From Oscillospiraceae bacterium (GTDB taxonomy: Bacteria > Bacillota > Clostridia > Oscillospirales > Acutalibacteraceae), in NCBI GenBank assembly GCA_031256825.1, contig JAIRPV010000015.1, positions 1 through 64,000 of the forward strand: DNA of 64,000 nucleotides, written 5' to 3'. This document shows, piece after piece, positions 29,083-39,542 of the stretch. Under the pieces are notes generated by a model that was not told the DNA's origin, did no database searches, and saw only the letters and a list, made by a program, of their open reading frames with translations. The first letter of the stretch is position 1, and every line of letters starts with the position of its first letter. Position numbers and translations under genes: made by a program.

Positions 29083-30437
29083 GCATTATTTTTGGCCGCG
29101 TTCAGAACTTTCGCCGCGATTTCGAACGCGACGCTCTGGCCGCCGCCCGCGTTTTCGCCCACGACAACGATGGCATAGGGCGCGTTGCGCGCAAAGCCAA
29201 CAAACCAGGCGTGCGGCCGCTCGCCATCCACCTCAGCGGTGCCGGTTTTGCCGCAAAGCTCCAGCCCGGGCGTTTTGCGCCCGCCGGGATCGTAGACCGC
29301 CGTCACGTCGGAGCGAAGCAGCTCCCGCAGGCGCGCGGCAAGCGCCGGATCGATGCTCAGCGCCGTTTTTGGGGGCAGCAGCGTTTGCGCGGCGCTGTTT
29401 GCGGTCAGCTTCGGCGCTACGCCTTTGCCGCCGTTGGCAATGGCCCCCATGAGCAGCAGCATCTGGCAGGGATTGGCCAGTGTGGTGTGCTGTCCCACGC
29501 CCGCCCAGCCAAGTTCCAGCGCCGACCAGGGCTTTGTCGAAGCGAAAAGCCCCATGGCCAACGGCAGTTTTCCGGCGTTGAACGCCCGATCGAACCCCAA
29601 CTCCCGCGCCGTTTTTTGCAGATTCGCCTGACCCAGTTCCACCGCCAGCTGGGCAAAAGCGGTGTTGCAGGAAACGTTGAGCGCCTGTTGAAAATCAACC
29701 TTGCCGTGCTTTTCGCGGCATACCACCAGCCCCTCGCCTGTGGCGTAGCCGCCGTTGCAGGTAAATGTGCGGCTTTCTATGTCCGGGAGATGGGTGATGG
29801 CGCAGGCGGCTGTGATGATCTTAAAGGTGGAACCGGGCGTAAAAAGCCCGTGCAAAAAGCGGTTGAGGTAGACCGCGTCGTAGGCCGGGTTGTCTTCGAT
29901 ATCGGCGGGCTTATGCAACGGATCGAAGCTGGGCGACGAAACCATGCAAAGCACCTCGCCGGTTTCATAATTTGATACCCCGACAGCGCCCTTGCGGCCG
30001 TTGAGGGCTTGCCAGGCGGTTTTGCACAGCTGCGCGTCGATGGAAAGCGTTACGTCGGCGCCTTTGCCGTTTTTGATCAGCTCATAGATGCCGGTCACGC
30101 CGTTGTACCCCGTGAGCGTGCTGCGGAAGGCGGAATGGGCGCCGGTTGAAACAAAACCCTGCGGATCGCCAACGGCGTGGAGCGTGGCCTTGCGCATGGC
30201 GGCGCTGGGGTAGAGCACGCGCTTGCCGCCTTTTGTTTCGGCCAGCACAAGGCCGCCGCGATCCAGAATATTGCCCGCCCGGGCCATGGCTCCGTTGGCG
30301 TAGATGTGCCCGTTGGCGCGGTTGGTGGCCCAAAGCGCGCCGTGCCGGGCAAAGCCAAAGCCCAGCAGGCCCAGCCCCGCGGTAAACCCCAGGAGCAGCG
30401 CCAGCAGCACCCAAATCCGTTTTGCGATTTTGCGCAT
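29079..30437 (-). CDS. penicillin-binding protein transpeptidase
   Basis: STFK (GSTFKIITAACA), SCN (VSCNTAF), KTGTAEVDG motifs; N-terminal TM. Confidence 0.9.
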   Translation of the reverse strand: MRKIAKRIWVLLALLLGFTAGLGLLGFGFARHGALWATNRANGHIYANGAMARAGNILDRGGLVLAETKGGKRVLYPSAAMRKATLHAVGDPQGFVSTGAHSAFRSTLTGYNGVTGIYELIKNGKGADVTLSIDAQLCKTAWQALNGRKGAVGVSNYETGEVLCMVSSPSFDPLHKPADIEDNPAYDAVYLNRFLHGLFTPGSTFKIITAACAITHLPDIESRTFTCNGGYATGEGLVVCREKHGKVDFQQALNVSCNTAFAQLAVELGQANLQKTARELGFDRAFNAGKLPLAMGLFASTKPWSALELGWAGVGQHTTLANPCQMLLLMGAIANGGKGVAPKLTANSAAQTLLPPKTALSIDPALAARLRELLRSDVTAVYDPGGRKTPGLELCGKTGTAEVDGERPHAWFVGFARNAPYAIVVVGENAGGGQSVAFEIAAKVLNAAKNNA

Positions 30438-30482
30438 ATGCTTGCCCTTCCGTCCTTTCCTGTCCTGCCGCTCTGATTCGCA

Positions 30483-30505
30483 AAAGGAGGGCATAGCCCT
30501 CCTTT
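30483..30505 (-). terminator. hairpin between DivIVA-like gene and PBP gene
   Basis: AAAGGAGGGC-TAT-GCCCTCCTTT then TTG on minus strand. Confidence 0.65.
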
Positions 30506-30522
30506 GTTTATGTTGTCCCGGT

Positions 30523-32163
30523 TCAGTCGTCGAGATATGAATGATAGCTGGGCGGCAAATCTTCCGCGAAGGGCAATTTCCCGCTTTGTTCCAACGGCCG
30601 CTCAATGGGCGTTTCGTCCTCCGCTTCCAGCTCCTCCAGCAGCTCCTGTTCCATGAGCTTGCGCAGCCGCTCGTTTTCTTCCAGCAGCGCGGAAAAGCGG
30701 TTCTTGGAAAGCCGCCGGTTCATCCCGTTCTGGATCTGCCCCAGCTCCCGTTGGAACGAGGCCAGGTTGCGCCGGATGGTATCCGTGGTATCGGTGAATT
30801 CGCGCGTAATGGAGTCCAGCTGTTCGAGCAAAGTGCCCGCCGAATCGCTGACGCGGCTGATGTTGTGGCTTGTGGTATCGGAAATAAACTGCGCCGTTTT
30901 GAGATTATTATCCACATAGAGATCGCTGTAATTGAAGGAGGCCAGCACCATGGAGCGGAGGGTTTCGCCCGTTTGGGCGGCCGAAATGCCCTCCAGTTCT
31001 TCAACGCGCTTCTGCAGGCGCTCGGCGTCGGCAAGCAGCCGCGCCGCCTCCTGGCGGGCCTGCGCTTCGCGCTGGGTCAGCTCCGCGTTTTTGTGCGCCA
31101 AAACATCCAGCTGCTGCTGAACTTTTTCCAGCTCCTCCGTCAGCGCCGCCGTTTTTTCCTTGCTGCTGCTGTGCAGGCCCCTCGCGGCTTCGAGCTGCGC
31201 GGCCAGCGCCGCTTTTTCTTCGTTCAGTCCGCTGATTTGTTCCGCGCGTTCGGCCAGTTGGGCCAGCTGCTCTTGCAGCGCCGGGAAATCTTTTTCGTAC
31301 ACGGCTTTTTCGCCCTCGCTTGCATTCAAACTTTCCACCAGGTGCTCGCGCTCCTGCCGCAACGCGGCCAGCTCGTATTCCAGCTGTGCCGCCCGCTCGC
31401 CCAACGCCGCTTTTTCGCCGCGCAGCGCATCCAGCTGCCGCACCTGCTCGTTGAGCGCCGGGAACCGTTCGGCATAAACGGCCTTCGCGCTTTCCAGCTC
31501 CGCAACCTGCCGGTTCAGCCGTTCCAGCTGCAACCCGGCCTCCGCTGCCTGCTCGGCCATGGCGGCCTTCGCGCGTTCGATCGCCACGTTCTCGCTTTCC
31601 AGCGAAGCTACGCGGTTGGCGTACATGGCCCGCTCGTTTTCTAACGCCGTCTTTTCGCGTTCCAGCCCCGCTTCGCGGGCGTCTCGTTCATCGAGTTCCC
31701 GCCGCAGCGAAGCGTTTGTCCCGCGCAACGTCTGAAGCTCTTCGCGCAAAACCTGCTGTTCGCCGCGCAGTGCGCTGGCCTCGGCCGCTTCCCCGCGCGA
31801 CACACGCAGTTCCTGCTCTGCGGCGGCCACGGCTTGCTCCAAATCCAGGCAGCGGCTCTTGAGCGCCGCCAGCTCCTGCTCCTGCGGATAAGCGCCGCTG
31901 AGCACCGGATCTGACCAGACCGTCGCCGACGCGCCGCGCTCCAGCTGCTCTTCCAGCTCCCGATTGCGGGCCACCAGCGAGGTTTTTTCGCGCTCCATGC
32001 TCTTGGCCTGGGTATACCAGGCGTTTTTGGCGGCTTCCAGCTCCTCCATGCGGGCCAGGTGCTCGTTGCAGCGCTGCTGCGCCTGCGATATATAATTGAT
32101 CACATCCTCGCGGTCGAACCCATGCCTCCCGCGCGGGCGGAAGGGATATTCCTGCTGCTCCAT
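30523..32163 (-). CDS. DivIVA-like coiled-coil protein
   Basis: N-term GFDREDVINYISQAQQRCNEHLARMEELE plus about 400 residues of heptad-rich coiled coil. Confidence 0.65.
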   Translation of the reverse strand: MEQQEYPFRPRGRHGFDREDVINYISQAQQRCNEHLARMEELEAAKNAWYTQAKSMEREKTSLVARNRELEEQLERGASATVWSDPVLSGAYPQEQELAALKSRCLDLEQAVAAAEQELRVSRGEAAEASALRGEQQVLREELQTLRGTNASLRRELDERDAREAGLEREKTALENERAMYANRVASLESENVAIERAKAAMAEQAAEAGLQLERLNRQVAELESAKAVYAERFPALNEQVRQLDALRGEKAALGERAAQLEYELAALRQEREHLVESLNASEGEKAVYEKDFPALQEQLAQLAERAEQISGLNEEKAALAAQLEAARGLHSSSKEKTAALTEELEKVQQQLDVLAHKNAELTQREAQARQEAARLLADAERLQKRVEELEGISAAQTGETLRSMVLASFNYSDLYVDNNLKTAQFISDTTSHNISRVSDSAGTLLEQLDSITREFTDTTDTIRRNLASFQRELGQIQNGMNRRLSKNRFSALLEENERLRKLMEQELLEELEAEDETPIERPLEQSGKLPFAEDLPPSYHSYLDD

Positions 32164-32343
32164 AAAGCTGCCTCCTGCTCTCCCAATTTTACTAACCTAT
32201 TATAACGCATAATCCCGGGTTTGTCCATTCCTTTTCTGTAAAAAAATAAAAATTTTCACTTGCTTCCGCGCTGTAAAGCGTAAAATGTGGCAGGAATTCG
32301 CGCAGAGGCAGGAAAATACCGGGAGGAGTTTGCGCTTCCCCCC

Positions 32344-32372
32344 TTGACATTTCCGCCGTTCTCCGTTAAACT
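32344..32372 (+). promoter_or_regulatory. uxaC promoter
   Basis: TTGACA-17-TAAACT. Confidence 0.6.
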
Positions 32373-32404
32373 AGGAACAGAACACACGAAAGCGAGGCCT
32401 TTTC

Positions 32405-33799
32405 ATGCAGTCTTTTCTCAACGACGACTTCCTGCTGGGTACCAACCGCGCAAAAAAAATGTTCCAAACCGCGCAGCGGCAGCCCATCTTCGATTGGCAT
32501 TGCCATCTTTCCCCGCAGGAGATCTATGAAAACCAGCCCCCGGATGATATCGCGCAGCTTTGGCTGGGCGGCGATCACTACAAATGGCGCGCCATGCGCT
32601 CGTGCGGGGTGGCGGAAGCGAACATCACAGGCGGCGCGGCGGGCGAAGAAAAGTTCCGCGCCTGGGCGGCCTGCCTGCCAAAGCTCATTGGCAACCCCCT
32701 GTATCATTGGACGCATTTGGAGCTGCGCCGTTTTTTTGGCATTGAGGGCGTATTGAACGAGCGCAGCGCGGGCGAAATCTGGCGCGAAGCCAACGCAAAA
32801 ATACGCGGCGGCGGCTTTGCCCCGCGGGAACTCATCGCGGCCTCACGCGTTGCGGCGCTTTGCACAACGGACGACCCGGCGGACAGCCTGGATTACCATC
32901 GCCTGCTTGCCAAAGAGCGGCTGCCGTTCCGGGTGCTGCCCGCCTTCCGGCCAGACAAGGCCCTGCACATTGCGGCCGACGGCTTTTTGCCCTGGCTGAA
33001 GCAGCTGGAACAGGCCGTCGGGCATCCTGTGAAAAGTTTTCACGATCTGCGCCAGGGGCTTTTGGAGCGCGCCGAGCGCTTCGACGCCCTGGGCTGCCGC
33101 GCCAGCGATCACGGCCTTTGTTACGTGCCGTTTGCCCCCGCGACAGAGCTTGAGATTGAGCAGATTTTCCACGCACGGCTGCTGGGCAACGCGCTGAACC
33201 AACTGCAAATCGATCAATACCAAACCGCCTTGTTGCAGGAGCTGGCGGCGGAATACCACAGGCGCGGCTGGGCCATGGAGCTGCACATCGGCCCCATGCG
33301 CAATAACAACACGCGCCTGCTGCGCCAAATTGGCCCGGACGCGGGGTTTGATTCCATTGGCGACTGGCCTGTGGCGCTGCCGCTGTCGCGCTTTCTGGAT
33401 TCCCTGGACGAGAAAAGGCAGCTGCCAAAAACCGTCCTGTTCAACCTCAACCCGCGCGACAGCTACGTTTTGGCCTCCATGGCTGGCAACTTCCAGAGTG
33501 GCGGCGCGGGCAAGCTGCAATACGGCCCGGCCTGGTGGTTCCTCGATCACATCGAAGGCATGCGCGCGCAATTGGCCACGCTGGCCAACCTGGGCGCGCT
33601 GGGCACGTTTATCGGCATGGTGACCGATTCGCGCTCGTTCCTGAGTTACCCCCGCCATGAATATTTCCGCCGCGTATTCTGCGGCTTTTGCGGGGAACTG
33701 GCGGAGCAGGGGTTGTATCCGGACGACGGCGAAGCGCTGGATCGATTGACCGAAGATGTTTGCTACGGCAACGCCGCGCGGTACTTTGGATTGGCGTAA
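32405..33799 (+). CDS. uxaC: glucuronate isomerase
   Basis: PIFDWHCHLSPQEIYEN, PIRNNNTRL-like (GPMRNNNTRLLRQIGPDAGFDSIGD), MVTDSRSFLSYPRHEYFRR. Confidence 0.95.
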   Translation: MQSFLNDDFLLGTNRAKKMFQTAQRQPIFDWHCHLSPQEIYENQPPDDIAQLWLGGDHYKWRAMRSCGVAEANITGGAAGEEKFRAWAACLPKLIGNPLYHWTHLELRRFFGIEGVLNERSAGEIWREANAKIRGGGFAPRELIAASRVAALCTTDDPADSLDYHRLLAKERLPFRVLPAFRPDKALHIAADGFLPWLKQLEQAVGHPVKSFHDLRQGLLERAERFDALGCRASDHGLCYVPFAPATELEIEQIFHARLLGNALNQLQIDQYQTALLQELAAEYHRRGWAMELHIGPMRNNNTRLLRQIGPDAGFDSIGDWPVALPLSRFLDSLDEKRQLPKTVLFNLNPRDSYVLASMAGNFQSGGAGKLQYGPAWWFLDHIEGMRAQLATLANLGALGTFIGMVTDSRSFLSYPRHEYFRRVFCGFCGELAEQGLYPDDGEALDRLTEDVCYGNAARYFGLA

Positions 33800-33832
33800 G
33801 GCGGCGCAAAAAGATTCCGAACCGAAAACAGC

Positions 33833-33876
33833 AAAAAAAACCGCCGACCCCGTTGGGCCAGCGGCTTTTTTAAAAG
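33833..33876. terminator. bidirectional terminator-like hairpin between convergent genes
   Basis: AAAAAAAACCGCC...AGCGGCTTTTTT between uxaC and the minus-strand secreted protein gene. Confidence 0.45.
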
Positions 33877-33911
33877 ATTCTAAGTTGCTCGCGCGCTGCG
33901 CAATGCCACAG

Positions 33912-35009
33912 TTACATGCCGAAGAGCTTGGCCAACGCCGAGAACGCCGGGATGATAAACCCGAAGGCTTTGCCGATTGCGCCGAAAATGGCCAGCAGCG
34001 GGGAGAAGACCTTGGAAATCGCATCCACAACCTTGCCGATGATGCCAAAGACGTCGATCATCTTCCAATAGCCGTGGAGGAATTTGTCGCCCAGGAAATC
34101 ATCAATGACGTCCCAGCCGATCCACTTGTAGATACGCTTGGGGGACTTGGAGCCTTTGCCGATGGTGGCCGGAATCGCGGTATCGCTGCGCACCAGATCC
34201 ACAATGCCCTGCAGCCGCTCGGTGATCGCCTTGCGGGTTGCGTCGTCCGTGGCGCTGGCCAAATCGATTCCTACCTTGCTCCGGATTTCCTTCAGGAAGT
34301 CAATGAATTCATCTGTGTAACGATCGGTTTTGGTGATCATGGTGTCGATCTTGGCCAGCAGCTTATTGATCTTCGTCTTGTCCACCAGCGTCACTTCGAT
34401 CTCGCTGTACCTGGAGGGGGTGGCGTCTGCGGGATCGCCGACGGCGTCGTCCACATAAACGGTCAGACGAACCTTCACTTTGCCATAGTACTTGCTGGTG
34501 CCCTGCGAAATATACAGCGTGATGGGTTTGTTGTTGTTATTGCCATCGTAGTATACGCGCAGCGGGGTGCCAACCGTCGCGGTTCCGCTGGTCTTGATCT
34601 GGGTGTATTCCGACCAGACGTTTTTTTCTGTGTCCCAAGTCCACACCTGCCAGGCAAAGCTGGCCTTGTTGGTGGCGGCGTTGGTGGCTCCCTTGTAGTA
34701 GTCATAGAAGCCGTCTTTGGGGGTAACAGTCGTTCCGCCGGAAGGGGTATACGCCGGGTGCGAAACGAATGGGATCCACTCAATCGCGGCGGCGTCCCAT
34801 CCGCCCGCCAGATCGGAGCGATCGGTCAGTTGAACGGTCTCATTGTTCCAGCCAACTGCGGCAACCGCCGCCACCTGCGGCTCCGCGTTGATGGTCAGTA
34901 CCTGCGCAGCCGCCTCCTCTGCGGTCAATGCGCCAGCGCCAATGGCGCCGAACGCGGTCATAGTGGTGAGCACTGCCAGCAGCACGCTCAGAATCTTTTT
35001 TGTCCTCAT
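33912..35009 (-). CDS. secreted protein with Gly/Ala/Phe-rich amphipathic C-terminus
   Basis: signal peptide MRTKKILSVLLAVLTTMTAFGAIGAGALTAEE; C-term MIDVFGIIGKVVDAISKVFSPLLAIFGAIGKAFGFIIPAFSALAKLFGM. Confidence 0.75.
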   Translation of the reverse strand: MRTKKILSVLLAVLTTMTAFGAIGAGALTAEEAAAQVLTINAEPQVAAVAAVGWNNETVQLTDRSDLAGGWDAAAIEWIPFVSHPAYTPSGGTTVTPKDGFYDYYKGATNAATNKASFAWQVWTWDTEKNVWSEYTQIKTSGTATVGTPLRVYYDGNNNNKPITLYISQGTSKYYGKVKVRLTVYVDDAVGDPADATPSRYSEIEVTLVDKTKINKLLAKIDTMITKTDRYTDEFIDFLKEIRSKVGIDLASATDDATRKAITERLQGIVDLVRSDTAIPATIGKGSKSPKRIYKWIGWDVIDDFLGDKFLHGYWKMIDVFGIIGKVVDAISKVFSPLLAIFGAIGKAFGFIIPAFSALAKLFGM

Positions 35010-35213
35010 TGCTTGTGTACCTCCTTCAATAAAATATTGGTTGCAACTGGACATTTAAAATTATAGCACAACCTGTCCGGAATTGCAACCCTGAAATCCA
35101 ACTTTGCGCATATTTTTTTTGGCTGATCAGGTTAATTTTGTGTAAATATTTCGAGAAGAATTTGCTTTTTTACGGAACGGCCGAAACTTTTTTCCAATTC
35201 CCAAAACTCTCCC

Positions 35214-35242
35214 TTGACAAACGCTTTCTCACGCTGTATAAT
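35214..35242 (+). promoter_or_regulatory. promoter for 35288 gene
   Basis: TTGACA-17-TATAAT. Confidence 0.75.
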
Positions 35243-35287
35243 GGAAATTGACCTTCGCGTCATCATCATATCAGGGAGGATTGCCAT

Positions 35288-35713
35288 ATGAAGCACATCA
35301 AAAAAATGCTGGCCGCCGCGCTGGCCGTTCTGGCGCTGGCCGCTGTCTTCGCGCCCGCCGCCGCCGCTATCCCGACCGAACCCGACATAATCCCCTACGA
35401 ACATATCACAGTCTACCGCCGCGAAGACAAAAATTATTTCCAGAAGATGGACACCGACGCCACCACCTGGTCAACGGACAACGAAAAACTGTTCCGCATC
35501 GACGAACAAACCGGCACGCTCAAATTCCGCTTTGCCGCAACCTCCGGTATGCGCGACAGCGTCACCAACGTCACCTGCTACGAAACCGTTGGCGTCGATC
35601 CAGATACCGGCGCGCCCATTAAAAACGTCAAAGCCATCTACCTGGTTACTGTCGATTACGTCTGGTGGAAGTGGCTGCTGGTGAACTTCCTGTTTGGCTG
35701 GATCTACCTTTGA
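35288..35713 (+). CDS. small secreted protein with aromatic hydrophobic C-terminus
   Basis: signal peptide; Ig-like beta body (TTWSTDNEKLFRIDEQTGTLKFRFAATSG); C-term VWWKWLLVNFLFGWIYL. Confidence 0.75.
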   Translation: MKHIKKMLAAALAVLALAAVFAPAAAAIPTEPDIIPYEHITVYRREDKNYFQKMDTDATTWSTDNEKLFRIDEQTGTLKFRFAATSGMRDSVTNVTCYETVGVDPDTGAPIKNVKAIYLVTVDYVWWKWLLVNFLFGWIYL

Positions 35714-35736
35714 GCAACCCGCTGAAACAACGCAGG

Positions 35737-35768
35737 GCCTCCGCTGAGCGGGGGCCCTTTGGTTTTTT
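35737..35768 (+). terminator. terminator after 35288 gene
   Basis: GGGCCTCCGC-TGA-GCGGGGGCCC then TTTGGTTTTTT. Confidence 0.65.
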
Positions 35769-36861
35769 ATGGCACAAGGTGGCGCAGAACCGGGATTTTC
35801 CGCAACACCCAAACGAGCAGCAGCAACAACGCGAAAGCGCCCAACGACGTTGGGATGGCCCATTCGATTTCCCCCGTGGCGGGGATCCACTGCCGCGCCA
35901 AATCCAGCACGTAGCTATGGATCAGGTAAACCCCAAGCCCGCAGGCGGAAAGCTGGCGAAGGCATGCTCCTGCGCGCTTTCCCAGCCGTTCCCAGGGAAC
36001 GCAGCGAAACCACACCAGAACGCTGACGGAAAGCAGCACCACCGGGAAGAAAAGGTAGACAGCTTCCTGTCTGAGAAGCCATGGCTTATCGAATAAAGCT
36101 GAAACAATCCAGTACCCCAATCCGGAAGTGCCGCAAAACAGCGGATAACAAAGCAAACGGTGTATCCGCCTGAAATGGCATGTGGATAACAGGTACCCCA
36201 AAACCGCGTAGCTGAGAAATCCTGCAAAGGACCAGAAGCCGCCGGTAAAAAGCTCTGTCCTGTCCGGCCATATCCAAAGCGCCATAGGCGTCAGCACGGT
36301 CTTGAGTCCCATCACGGACAGCGTTAGCCCCCAAAGCAGCCGCCGCTTCTCTTTGATAAGGGAAAGCAGCGGAATCGCAAGGTAAATCAAAAACAGCGGA
36401 ATAAAAAACCAGTAGACGCGCACGTGCGGTTGGGCAAAAATACGCAGATAGTCCGAAATTTTGGCGTTTTCCACACCGGGGGAGAGGTAGAGCTCCCCGG
36501 GATAAAGAGAGCGAAAAACAGTGGCGAAAGTAATCCAGAACAGATAGGGCAAAAACGTTTTCCTTGCGCGCTTCAGGAGGTATGTTTTTGTGTCGTATCT
36601 TTCCCGATACCCCATGAGCTTCGCGCCGGTGAGCATATAAAAAACAGGCACGGCCCAAATGGCAAACACTTGGATCAACAAAGGACGATAGCCATAGTCG
36701 ACCAGATTACGAGGCATAACAACATGTAGCAGAACAACACAAAACGGCGCAACAACGCCGATGGCGTCCATCCAAAGGTTGTAGCTGGGGCTTCGCGGCT
36801 GCCCATCTTCCCCGCGCGTGTTGGGGTTTGTCTTTGCGCCTTTTACCGATTGCATCGCCAT
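35767..36861 (-). CDS. acyltransferase family 3 membrane protein
   Basis: multi-TM; WMDAIGVVAPFCVVLLHVVMP and GVYLIHSYVLD motifs; start at MAMQSVK approximate. Confidence 0.78.
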   Translation of the reverse strand: MAMQSVKGAKTNPNTRGEDGQPRSPSYNLWMDAIGVVAPFCVVLLHVVMPRNLVDYGYRPLLIQVFAIWAVPVFYMLTGAKLMGYRERYDTKTYLLKRARKTFLPYLFWITFATVFRSLYPGELYLSPGVENAKISDYLRIFAQPHVRVYWFFIPLFLIYLAIPLLSLIKEKRRLLWGLTLSVMGLKTVLTPMALWIWPDRTELFTGGFWSFAGFLSYAVLGYLLSTCHFRRIHRLLCYPLFCGTSGLGYWIVSALFDKPWLLRQEAVYLFFPVVLLSVSVLVWFRCVPWERLGKRAGACLRQLSACGLGVYLIHSYVLDLARQWIPATGEIEWAIPTSLGAFALLLLLVWVLRKIPVLRHLVP

Positions 36862-36880
36862 ACCGAACGCCCCCCTCTCT

Positions 36881-37701
36881 TTAGTTGAGTTTTCCCACAA
36901 TCCCTGCCACCAGCGCTTCCATCTCCCGGGCCTTGCGCCGCCCTGTTTCCAGCACCTCTTCCCCGGAAAGCGCGGCGCCGGTCACGCCCGCGGCCATGTT
37001 TGTGATCAGCGACAGCCCCAGCACCCGCATACCGCATCCGCGCGCGGCGATCACCTCCGGCACGGTGGACATGCCCACCGCGTCGGCCCCCAGGGCGCGG
37101 AACGCGCGGATCTCCGCCGGGGTTTCGTAGCTGGGGCCCATAACGGCGCAATAAACGCCCTCGCGCAGGGCAAGGCCCTGCCCTGCGGCGGCCTCGTGCG
37201 CCAGCGCGCGCAGCGCCGGGGCATAGGCCTCGCCCATATCGAAAAATCGTTCGCCAAACTCCGGCAAATATAATCCCGCAAGGGGGTTGCCGCCCATCAG
37301 GTTGATGTGATCGCGAATGACCATAACGTCGCCCACGGCAAAATCCGTATGGATCCCCCCCGCCGCGTTGGTGACGATAAGCGTGCGCACCCCCAGCAGG
37401 CGCAGCACCCGCACCGGGAACGTTACTTCCGCGGGGCTGTAGCCCTCGTAGAGATGCAGCCGCCCCTGCATGCACAGCACGCGCCGCCCGGCAAGCTCCC
37501 CCGCCAGCAAGCGGCCTTTGTGCCCGGGCGCGCCGGAGCAGCGGAACCCCGGGATATCCCCATAGGGAACCGCCGCCGCGCGTTCCAGGCGTTCGCCGAG
37601 TTCCCCCAGCCCGGAGCCTAGTATGATCCCCAGCGGCCATTCGCCCCCGGGCAGTTTGTTTTTTATAGCTTGCGCCGCCGCGAGATACTCCTGGTATTGC
37701 A
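36881..37701 (-). CDS. purine nucleoside phosphorylase
   Basis: GIILGSGLGELGE, GRLHLYEGYSPAEVTFPVRVLRLLGV, VTNAAGGIHTDF, GPSYETPAEIRAFRALGADAVGMSTVPEVIAA. Confidence 0.95.
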
Positions 37702-37739
37702 TGGGCGTCCTCCTGTCTGTGTTGTTTGACCATCGCGCG

Positions 37740-38591
37740 CTAACTCGATCCCAACAAAGTCCGCTCCCGCAAAAAGCGCACAACGCCGTCTTCCGTGTTC
37801 GCGCCAATAACGCCCGTGGCCGCCGCGCGGATTTCTTCCGGGGCATTGGCGACGGCATAGCTTTCGTCGCACGCGGCGAAGAGCGGCAGATCGTTGTGGT
37901 TGTCGCCAAATCCCACAACGCGGGTAAACCCAAAGGTCTCGCGCAGCCAGCACGCGGCGTTGTATTTCGACGCGCGGCAGCTGAAGCATTCCAAAAACCA
38001 GTTTCCCTCGTGGTAGATATCCCGGTAAAGCGCGCAGTCCAGCTCCGGCAGCTCCTTCAGATCGCGGTACAGCGGCTCCAGCGCGCCGTAGGAATCCTGC
38101 ACGGTGAAATATACAACATCCGCATCCGCCAGCGCGTTCCAATCTTCCAGCGGAACAAAACCGCCGTATACCTTCCAGCGATCGCGCATAAACGCCCGCA
38201 TCACCGGCCGCAGCGGCTCCCGGTAATAGGGTCGGATAGCGTCGTCTTCCAGCGTGTAGAGAAAGCCGTTCTGCCGGTGCTCGCGCGCCAGGCGGAGCAC
38301 TTCCCGCACGGTATGGGCAGCCATCTGTTCTTTTTTCACAAGCTGCCCCGATGCGCTGTCATACACCAGCGTGCCGTTGAGCAGCACCAGCGGCACAGGC
38401 AGCGGCAAAATCCCGCCCAAAATTTCGCGCACGCTTTCTTTGATTCGGCCTGTCGCAATACTGAACCGCAGGCCCTGCCCAATCATGCGCCGCAGCTCCC
38501 GCGCGGCGGTTTCCGATAAAACCGCCCCGGGCGTCAGCAGCGTGCCATCCATGTCCGAAAGAAACAACGTTTTGGTGATATCATATGTCAT
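37740..38591 (-). CDS. HAD-IIB (Cof-type) hydrolase
   Basis: FLSDMDGTLL, FSIATGR, VVGFGDNHNDLPLFAACDESYAVANAPEEIRAAA. Confidence 0.92.
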   Translation of the reverse strand: MTYDITKTLFLSDMDGTLLTPGAVLSETAARELRRMIGQGLRFSIATGRIKESVREILGGILPLPVPLVLLNGTLVYDSASGQLVKKEQMAAHTVREVLRLAREHRQNGFLYTLEDDAIRPYYREPLRPVMRAFMRDRWKVYGGFVPLEDWNALADADVVYFTVQDSYGALEPLYRDLKELPELDCALYRDIYHEGNWFLECFSCRASKYNAACWLRETFGFTRVVGFGDNHNDLPLFAACDESYAVANAPEEIRAAATGVIGANTEDGVVRFLRERTLLGSS

Positions 38592-38639
38592 AGCCTGATG
38601 TTACCTCGTCTGCTGTGCGCAGCCTATCTTAAAATTACG

Positions 38640-39542
38640 TTACTCCAGCCCAAAGTTCCGAATCAGCCCCTCGCGGTCCCGCCAGTTCTCCTTGACCTTC
38701 ACCCAGCATTGCAAATTCACCCGGCAGCCAAAAAAACGCTCCATCTCCAGCCGGGCCGCAGCGGCAATCTGTTTGAGCGCCGCCCCCTGTTTGCCGATGA
38801 TCATGCCCTTATGGCTTTCGCGCTCGCAAAAAATGGTGGCCTCAATATCCAGCAGCCCGGCTTTGTTGGGATGCTCCCTCATTTTTTCGATGACCACGGC
38901 CGTGCCGTGTGGAATTTCCTGCTCCATGCGGCGCAGCAGCTGTTCGCGCAGCAATTCGGCCGCCAGCACCCGCTCCGGCTGATCCGTCAGGGTATCTTCC
39001 GGGAAAAAGAAGCCTTCGTCCAGCGGAAGCTGATCAAACAGGGCTTGCAGCTCCGCGCGCAGCTCGTCCATCTGCGCGCCCGTTTTTGCCGAACACGGCA
39101 CCACCGCCGCAAAATCATATGGTTGGCTGAATTGCAGAATCCGCCGCGCCAAACTGTCCTTGCGCAGCAGCAGATCCATTTTATTGAGCGCCAAAATAAC
39201 CGGCACGCCCGCCAGTTGCAATTCCCGCAGAAGATCGCGTTCTTCCGGGCGGGGTTCTTTCCCGTCGGCCTCTGTGACAAATAAGCACGCGTCTACGCCG
39301 TCCATGCCGCTTTTCACTGCCTGCATCATATGCTCCCCCAGCTTTGTGCGCGGGCGGTGGACGCCGGGCGTGTCGGTGAACACCATCTGGCGCTCCCCCT
39401 CTGTCCATACGCCCATCAGGCGCGTGCGGGTGGTCTGCGGCTTTGGGCTGACAATGGCCACTTTTTCGCCCAGCAAATGGTTGAGGATAGACGATTTTCC
39501 CACATTGGGGCACCCCAGGATTGCGATAAACGCTGTTTTCAT
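38640..39542 (-). CDS. era: GTPase Era
   Basis: GCPNVGKSSILNHLLGEKVAIVSPKPQTTR, DTPGVHRP, NKMD, KH-like C-term. Confidence 0.96.
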   Translation of the reverse strand: MKTAFIAILGCPNVGKSSILNHLLGEKVAIVSPKPQTTRTRLMGVWTEGERQMVFTDTPGVHRPRTKLGEHMMQAVKSGMDGVDACLFVTEADGKEPRPEERDLLRELQLAGVPVILALNKMDLLLRKDSLARRILQFSQPYDFAAVVPCSAKTGAQMDELRAELQALFDQLPLDEGFFFPEDTLTDQPERVLAAELLREQLLRRMEQEIPHGTAVVIEKMREHPNKAGLLDIEATIFCERESHKGMIIGKQGAALKQIAAAARLEMERFFGCRVNLQCWVKVKENWRDREGLIRNFGLE

